From JBAZOO01 sp041648735 (GTDB lineage: Bacteria > Verrucomicrobiota > Lentisphaeria > Oligosphaerales > CAITYL01): 12,992 bases of DNA. Made by a program: the position numbers and the translations under genes. Location: assembly GCA_041648735.1 (NCBI GenBank), contig JBAZOO010000050.1, forward strand, positions 1-12,992, in the 5' to 3' direction. This document shows, piece by piece, positions 6,293-10,870 of the stretch. A model generated the notes under the pieces. That model ran no database searches. It had not been told where the DNA came from and saw only the letters and a list, made by a program, of their open reading frames with translations. The first letter of the stretch is position 1, and each line of letters opens with the position of its first letter.

Positions 6293-6415
6293 ATGACCAC
6301 GATCCCATATCCGCGCCCGGTTCCTGTACGGCATGATGTTGACGTGTTCGTGGCGGGGCGTTGCGTCAGCACGGACCGCCACATCCAAGGCTCGCTGTTC
6401 GGGAAAGCGGTGTAG
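6293..6415 (+). pseudogene. Internally deleted FAD-dependent oxidoreductase remnant (40 codons)
   Basis: A 40-codon frame with a good ribosome site (GGAAG, 6280-6284, 8 nt before ATG 6293). Its first half ends in VRHDVDVFVAG, which is how FAD_oxidored-type proteins enter their GGGxxG dinucleotide fold. It then jumps straight into GRCVSTDRHIQGSL, which matches the C-terminal motif of the same family: compare GRCASATHLGLASV at residues 388-401 of the gene at 6606 and GRLLDADREAYGAA in the gene at 8024. About 350-400 residues are missing, and the true end (usually RVMP...GEAAG) is lost as well, replaced by FGKAV and a TAG. No FAD site remains, so it cannot be an enzyme. It probably was a third flavoprotein gene at the head of this operon. 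The preserved start signal suggests the deletion is not very old. Confidence 0.78.
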
Positions 6416-6605
6416 GGTCACGAAGTCACGGAGCACGGAGTCAGACCGCAGTTCCCCTTCTCATGGCATAGATGCAAGGTAGCCTGAATTATTCACCACG
6501 AGCGCCACGGAGCGGCGGTTGCATAGGATCGTCCCGTAGGGACAGGACACCACACGCATGCTGTTGAAAATCAAGTTTTGCCCTGACGCAGCATAGGAGA
6601 AAAAA
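6416..6605. other. Spacer upstream of the flavoprotein operon, with small repeats
   Basis: No gene seen. It holds a GTCACGAAGTCACGGAGCA direct-repeat stretch resembling the AGTCACGGAGTCA text at 2752-2764, the palindrome TGAATTATTCA (6485-6495, also at 3826), a CCACGAGCGCCACGGAG stretch of the degenerate CACGAAG type, and the hairpin GTCCC-GTA-GGGAC (6531-6543). A TTGAAA at 6564 has no well-spaced -10 partner, so no promoter is claimed. AGGAG (6595-6599) is the ribosome site of the next gene. Confidence 0.55.
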
Positions 6606-7967
6606 ATGAAGGTTTGGGTTCCGTCTTCGGAAGTCGAAGTCCTGGCCGAGGCCGACGTGGTCGTCTGCGGCGGCGGGTGCGCCGGCGTTACGGCGGCGGT
6701 GTCCGCCGCGAGGCATGGTGCTTCGGTGGTTTTGCTTGAGCGCTGGCCCAGTGTCGGCGGCATGGCGACCAACGCGCTGGTCAATGGCTGGCACCGCAGC
6801 GACCGCGAGAAGATCGTCATCAACGGCCTGGTCGAGGAGGCCACGTCTCGGGCCGAGAAGGAAGGATGGATGGCCCGCGACGTCCGCTATCCCCGCGACA
6901 ACTGCACCCACTGGTTCCAGCCGGAGGGGATGCGCATCGTCTTCCAGCGGCTGCTGGACGAGGCCGGCGTCCGCACCCTCTGCCACTTGGTGGCGGGCGA
7001 GCCGGTGGTGGAAGGCAACCGCATCACCGCGGTGCTGGTGGACACCAAACGCGGCCGCCGGGCGGTCACGGGGCGGATTTTCATTGACGCCACGGGAGAT
7101 GGAGATGTGGCGGCGAAGGCCGGGGTGCCTTTTTCCTTTGGGCGCAACGAGGACGGATTGGTCCAGGGGATGACCCTGATGTTCAGCCTGTGGGGGATTG
7201 ACCCCGAGGCGCGCCGGGCCGGTGGCGGTGATGCCGCCGTGGAAAAGCTGCTGGCGCACATGCGCGAACTGCGCGATGCCGGAAAATTTCCGCCGTTCAA
7301 TGAAGCCAATGGCGGGCATCATCTCCGCCATGCCTGCGACCATGACCTTTGGAACATGCTGCCGGTGAATGGCAATCCCCTGGATGAGGGGGAACTCACC
7401 CGGCTTACCGTGCTGGCCCGCGAGCGGCTGGTGCAATATCTGAAGCTGTGGCGGGCCGAAATGCCGGGGTTCGGGAAGGCCGTGATCAACCAGACCGCGT
7501 ACGCCATGGGAATCCGTGAAACCCGGCGGATCCACGGGCGCGTCACCCTGGACCGGGAAATGGTGGTTGGCGCCCGTAAGCAGCCCGACGCCATCGGGCA
7601 CGGGAATTGGTGCATTGACTGCCATGACCCGAAAGGGACGGGTTCCACGACCTATGTGGACGTCGAGGATCCCGCCGGCGCCAAGGACCGGCTCGCGCCC
7701 GGCACGAGCTACCACATTCCGCTGGGGATGTGCCTGAACGACCGGATCGCCAATTTGGGCGTGGTCGGCCGCTGCGCCTCGGCCACCCATCTCGGGCTGG
7801 CCTCCGTGCGGGTCCAGACCCATTGCATGGTGATGGGCCAGGGGGTTGGCACGGCGGCGGCGCTGGCGCTGGGCGCGGGGCGCGAGCTGGGGAAGGTTGA
7901 AATCGGGATGCTCCAGAGTACGTTGCGCGCCGATGGGGTCTACCTCGAAGATGTTCCGGCGCCGTGA
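6606..7967 (+). CDS. FAD-dependent oxidoreductase (FAD_oxidored type), first of a pair
   Basis: A 453-residue protein without signal peptide, hence cytoplasmic. ATG 6606 has AGGAG six bases upstream. The N-terminal Rossmann fold is clear: strand ADVVVC, GGGCAG (22-27), strand ending in Glu45 (VVLLERW), then the GGMATN turn (51-56). The second FAD segment is IFIDATGDGD (Asp161-Asp167), and the C-terminal FAD-binding part is VVGRCASATHLGLASVRV followed by GQGVGTAAALA. Length is normal for this family, which is common in PVC and Bacteroidetes carbohydrate loci; the reaction of most members is unknown. A CIDCH motif (336-340) stands where the paralogue has PVDVH. The next gene begins 23-56 nt after the TGA on the same strand, so the two probably form an operon. 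They are distant paralogues, not a recent copy. Substrate not assignable. Confidence 0.9.
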   Translation: MKVWVPSSEVEVLAEADVVVCGGGCAGVTAAVSAARHGASVVLLERWPSVGGMATNALVNGWHRSDREKIVINGLVEEATSRAEKEGWMARDVRYPRDNCTHWFQPEGMRIVFQRLLDEAGVRTLCHLVAGEPVVEGNRITAVLVDTKRGRRAVTGRIFIDATGDGDVAAKAGVPFSFGRNEDGLVQGMTLMFSLWGIDPEARRAGGGDAAVEKLLAHMRELRDAGKFPPFNEANGGHHLRHACDHDLWNMLPVNGNPLDEGELTRLTVLARERLVQYLKLWRAEMPGFGKAVINQTAYAMGIRETRRIHGRVTLDREMVVGARKQPDAIGHGNWCIDCHDPKGTGSTTYVDVEDPAGAKDRLAPGTSYHIPLGMCLNDRIANLGVVGRCASATHLGLASVRVQTHCMVMGQGVGTAAALALGAGRELGKVEIGMLQSTLRADGVYLEDVPAP

Positions 7968-8023
7968 CGGCGCTGGGGCAGGGAGCTTCCGTGCGCGAAG
8001 AGATTCATGACAGGCAGCATTCC

Positions 8024-9385
8024 ATGGATGGCCAAAGTTTCATTCGGGAACCCGCGCGCGACGTGCCGGTGGCGCATGAGTGCGACCTGTGCGTGATCGG
8101 CGGGGGCTGCACGGGCGTCTTCGCCGCGGTGCGCGCCGCCCGTCTCGGGCTTGCCGTCGCGCTGGTGGAGCAGAACATCATCCTTGGCGGCATGGCGAGC
8201 GCCGCCCAGGTCAACGAGTGGCACTCGCTGCACGACGCCGCCGGGAAGCTCCAGGTCATCGGCGGGCTGACCGCCGAAACCCTCGACCGCCTCCGGCGGC
8301 GCGGCGCGGTGCGCGACCATGCGCACCGGCACTGCGGCCCGTGCTTTCTTTTCAACAGCGCCGAACTCGCCCTCGAATTGGACGCCCTCATCCGGGCGAA
8401 CCAGATCCGCCTGTTCCTCAAGGCCATTTGCGCCGGCGCCGTCCGCGCCGGCAACCGGGTGGAAGCCGCCATCATCGAGGACAAGTCGGGGCGCCGCGCC
8501 ATCCGCGCCCGCCTGTTCATCGACGCCTCCGGCGATGGCGACCTGCTGCGCCGCGCCGGTTTCCGCGCCTGGCAAAACGAGGTGCTGCAGCCGGTGAACT
8601 ATCAGATGCTCGCCGCGGGGCTGGACCGCCTGTCCGCAACGTCCGAGAGGAACCTCTGGGAACGGATCCGCCATCGCGCCCCTGATTTCGCCTGGCCCAC
8701 GGCAAACGCCAATCCCTGGATCAACCTCTATCCTGCGCCCGCCGACCTGCGCAACGTCTACGGCCCGCGGCTGAACGGCGTGGACGCCTCGGATGCCGAC
8801 CAGCTCACGGCCGCCGTCATCGAGGGACGCCGCTGCCACCGCGCCCTGCTGGACATGATCCGGGAGGAACTCAGTCCGGAGGTGGCCGCCGTCGCCTTCG
8901 CCCATGCCCTTGGCATCCGCGAGAGCTGGCATGCCGCCTGCCGGCACCGCCTCACGGTTGCGGAAGTGCTGCATGGCGTCCCCTTCCCCGACACCATTGC
9001 CCGCGGCACCTATCCCGTGGACGTCCATTCGCCTGAGGGCACGATCCTGCGCCATCTGGATGGGCGGGAGGAGGTCCTTGGCAAAGACGGCCGCATGACC
9101 GGAAGGCGCTGGCGGGCCGAGTCCGCCGAGAATCCGCCTTTCTACCAAATCCCCTACCGCAGCCTCGTGCCCGAGGAAGCCGAAAACCTGCTGGTTGCCG
9201 GGCGCTTGCTGGACGCTGACCGCGAAGCCTATGGCGCCGCCCGCGTCATGGTCAACCTGAACCAGACGGGCGAAGCCGCCGGCACCGCCGCCTGGCTGGC
9301 CCTGGACAGCGGCCGGCCCGTCAGCCAGATTGACATGGGAAAGCTGCGGGCGGCGCTGGCGGCGGGAGGCTCGCCCGGGTTGTGA
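8024..9385 (+). CDS. FAD-dependent oxidoreductase (FAD_oxidored type), second of a pair
   Basis: A 453-residue cytoplasmic flavoprotein from ATG 8024. Domains: short lead IREPARDVPVAHECD, GGGCTG dinucleotide motif (26-31), acidic end of strand 2 at Glu49 (ALVEQ), GGMASA (55-60), LFIDASGDGD (Asp167-Asp173), conserved HALGIRES-type segment, ARGTYPVDVHSPEG, and C-terminal YRSLVPEEAENLLVAGRLLDADREAYGAARVM with GEAAGTAA. This is the full family layout. Start is uncertain: GTG 7991 is in frame with a better ribosome site (GGGAG, 7981-7985) and would add 11 residues, and GTG 7964 overlaps the upstream stop. Family alignment does not require either extension. It shares operon, size and fold with the gene upstream, which suggests consecutive or joint action on one substrate class, but this is inference. 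The reaction is unknown; relatives are annotated only as FAD-dependent oxidoreductases. Confidence 0.88.
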   Translation: MDGQSFIREPARDVPVAHECDLCVIGGGCTGVFAAVRAARLGLAVALVEQNIILGGMASAAQVNEWHSLHDAAGKLQVIGGLTAETLDRLRRRGAVRDHAHRHCGPCFLFNSAELALELDALIRANQIRLFLKAICAGAVRAGNRVEAAIIEDKSGRRAIRARLFIDASGDGDLLRRAGFRAWQNEVLQPVNYQMLAAGLDRLSATSERNLWERIRHRAPDFAWPTANANPWINLYPAPADLRNVYGPRLNGVDASDADQLTAAVIEGRRCHRALLDMIREELSPEVAAVAFAHALGIRESWHAACRHRLTVAEVLHGVPFPDTIARGTYPVDVHSPEGTILRHLDGREEVLGKDGRMTGRRWRAESAENPPFYQIPYRSLVPEEAENLLVAGRLLDADREAYGAARVMVNLNQTGEAAGTAAWLALDSGRPVSQIDMGKLRAALAAGGSPGL

Positions 9386-9510
9386 CCTTCGGCGCGCAAC
9401 TGAAGCACACCCATGCCGGCGCGTGACGCTGGCCGAAACGGCGCCGGACCTTCTGGCGCGGGAATACTGATGTCCGAAAAGTGGCGGCGGCGCGGGCGGA
9501 CAGGGAAAAT

Positions 9511-9564
9511 ACCAATTTTGGTTTGACAATGGCCAGATTGGTGGTAAAATGTGGTTGTTGACCA
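9511..9564 (+). promoter_or_regulatory. Sigma-70-type promoter with palindromic operator candidates
   Basis: TTGACA (9523-9528) and TAAAAT (9545-9550) are 16 bp apart, close to the ideal housekeeping promoter; transcription would begin near 9557. The palindrome ACCAA-TT-TTGGT (9511-9522) touches the -35 box. Its left half ACCAAT is also inverted against ATTGGT (9537-9542), with the -35 box between. TGGT-TGTTG-ACCA (9552-9564) overlaps the probable start site. Any of these could be an operator for the regulator encoded immediately downstream (autoregulation); that is inference. The rest of 9386-9510 holds no gene or convincing terminator. Confidence 0.72.
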
Positions 9565-9583
9565 GCCAGCGGAGCAGACCGGA

Positions 9584-10732
9584 ATGGGCAAGGCCAAGCA
9601 AGTCTCCCAAGTGATCGAAGAGCGCATCGCCAATGCGGACCACCTCCTGGAGGGGCTGCCCAGCGAACGCCGCCTCGCCGAGGAATTGGGCATGAGCCGG
9701 ACTACGGTGCGCGCCGCCATCAAGCGGCTGCTGGCGAAAGGGGTGCTGGCCCGCGGCGGCAACGGCCGCCTGGCGGTCGGCCAGGCCGGCAATGGGCAGG
9801 GCCTTAAAACCATTGGCCTGCTGATGCCCGTTGGCGGCTCGCCGGACATGGAACTCTGGCGGCGTGGCGTGGCCGGGGCCCTGGAAGGCTATGCCGTCAC
9901 CCTCCGCCCCGTGACCTATGCCCACTTGGGCGATGCCGCCATCGCCGAGGCCCTCGCCAATTTTGACGGCGCCTTCTTCATCCCCCCCACGCAGGACCTG
10001 CCGCGCTGGCTGCTCGCGATGCTCCAGGAGGCCAGGGGGCGGATCGTGGTCCTGGACCAGGACGAGACGGCGGCGGGGCTGCCTTCGGTCATCATGTTCC
10101 CCCCGGCCGCGGAGCGCAAGCTCCTCGACCATCTTTTGGCCTTGGGGCACCGCCGGATCGATTGCCTGATCACGCAGCAGGACAACGACCTGGAGCACGG
10201 CCGCGTCGCTGCCTGGCGGCAGTACCTCGCGGAAAAGGGGCTGGCCGGACAACTGCGCGTCCGGATGACCGAAAGGCCGCTGGAATCGGGGTACGACCTG
10301 ATCCACGACACCCTCGCCGAAGGGCGGCCGCTGGCGGAGGCCATCTTCTGCACCAGCGCCCCGGCGGCGGTCGGGGCGATGCGCGCCCTCCACGAAGCCG
10401 GGCTGGAAATCGGCCGCGACGTCTCGGTCTGCGCGGTCAACGACGAGGGGATGGGGCGCTATCTCCTCAAGACCCTGACCGCCCTGGAATCGCCGCCGCG
10501 CGCCCACTACCTGCGCCAGGCGGTCGAATGGATGCTGGGGGAAGGCCCCTGGGAAGGGCCGCTCCTGGTCCAGCCGGACGAGGTGCCGCTGTTCGTCGGC
10601 GAATCCACCGGCCCGGCGACGGGTTCCGGCGCGGTGTCCACGAACTCCACGAATTTCCATGAAGGAAAACGAGGAATGGTCCCCGCCGCGGCTCTGCGCC
10701 GCGGCGGGAGGAAAACCCGAATTCGGGGCTGA
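9584..10732 (+). CDS. GntR-type HTH / LacI-type sensor transcriptional regulator
   Basis: A 382-residue protein. The N-terminal winged helix-turn-helix is of GntR type: LPSERRLAEELGMSRTTVRA (25-44) followed by AIKRLLAKGVL. From about residue 74 (KTIGLLMPVGG) begins a LacI/GalR-like periplasmic-binding-protein fold with ALGHRRIDCLI and EHGRVAAWRQYLAEKGL, EAIFCTSAPAAVGAMRAL, and RDVSVCAVNDEG ... LTALESPP. Such chimeras usually bind a sugar or sugar derivative and release an operator. ATG 9584 is preferred over in-frame GTG 9551, which lies directly behind the -10 box; GGAG (9571-9574) sits 9 nt before the ATG and the leader would be about 27 nt. The last 31 residues (352-382) are encoded by repeat sequence (STNSTNFHEGK then a hairpin), so the ancestral protein probably ended near residue 350. 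Most likely controls its neighbours; which ones is not shown. Confidence 0.88.
   Translation: MGKAKQVSQVIEERIANADHLLEGLPSERRLAEELGMSRTTVRAAIKRLLAKGVLARGGNGRLAVGQAGNGQGLKTIGLLMPVGGSPDMELWRRGVAGALEGYAVTLRPVTYAHLGDAAIAEALANFDGAFFIPPTQDLPRWLLAMLQEARGRIVVLDQDETAAGLPSVIMFPPAAERKLLDHLLALGHRRIDCLITQQDNDLEHGRVAAWRQYLAEKGLAGQLRVRMTERPLESGYDLIHDTLAEGRPLAEAIFCTSAPAAVGAMRALHEAGLEIGRDVSVCAVNDEGMGRYLLKTLTALESPPRAHYLRQAVEWMLGEGPWEGPLLVQPDEVPLFVGESTGPATGSGAVSTNSTNFHEGKRGMVPAAALRRGGRKTRIRG
10637..10663. repeat. TTCGTGG-family dispersed repeat inside the regulator 3' end
   Basis: TCCACGAACTCCACGAATTTCCATGAA is the reverse-orientation form of the repeat at 2950-2976; the core CACGAATTTCC is identical. It is translated as STNSTNFHE near the C-terminus of the regulator and marks the point where regulator-like sequence ends. 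Confidence 0.72.
10682..10727. repeat. GC hairpin and CCCGAATTCGGG palindrome at the end of the regulator gene
   Basis: CCCGCCGCGGC (10682-10692), loop TCTGC and GCCGCGGCGGG (10698-10708) form a perfect 11-bp stem, followed by the perfect 12-bp palindrome CCCGAATTCGGG (10716-10727). Both overlap the last codons before the TGA at 10730. There is no T-run. They may help end or stabilise the regulator transcript, or be a repeat unit that moved in together with the element at 10637. Confidence 0.7.
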
Positions 10733-10780
10733 CACCAATCTTGCCCCGTTGTTTCTGGCCCAGCAGCAACCCGAAAAGGA

Positions 10781-10870
10781 AAGGAAGGCACCATGCCGCA
10801 CCATGTCCCCCGCCGATTCCGGCAAGCTGAAGACAAAGAGAAGAGAAAGGAACGCCCCATGCCGCACCGT
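10781..10870 (+). repeat. 24-bp direct repeat duplicating ribosome site and start codon
   Basis: 10781-10804 and 10847-10870 match at 21 of 24 bases. Each copy carries AAGGAA followed by ATG-CCG-CAC, that is a ribosome site plus a Met-Pro-His start. The offset is 66 bp, so both ATGs (10793 and 10859) are in the same open frame of the PATR gene. Confidence 0.85.

Noticed and set aside
9416..9447. CCGGCGC ... GCGCCGG as terminator after the flavoprotein operon
   Set aside because: The arms are 18 nt apart and no T-run follows; in DNA this GC-rich such pairs are expected by chance.
9470..9526. 18-residue frame MSEKWRRRGRTGKIPILV ahead of the regulator
   Set aside because: No good ribosome site, ends inside the -35 box of the regulator promoter, and no second copy in the window. 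Likely chance.
9551..9583. GTG at 9551 as start of the regulator
   Set aside because: It directly follows the -10 box, upstream of the expected transcript start. ATG 9584 has GGAG at proper spacing and fits the GntR N-terminus.
7940..10867. Very long open frame (975 codons) on the minus strand
   Set aside because: It lies opposite the second flavoprotein and the regulator, both of which show clear family motifs on the + strand. Its product is low-complexity Arg/Gly/Ala/Val text with no recognisable domain, as expected opposite GC-rich genes.
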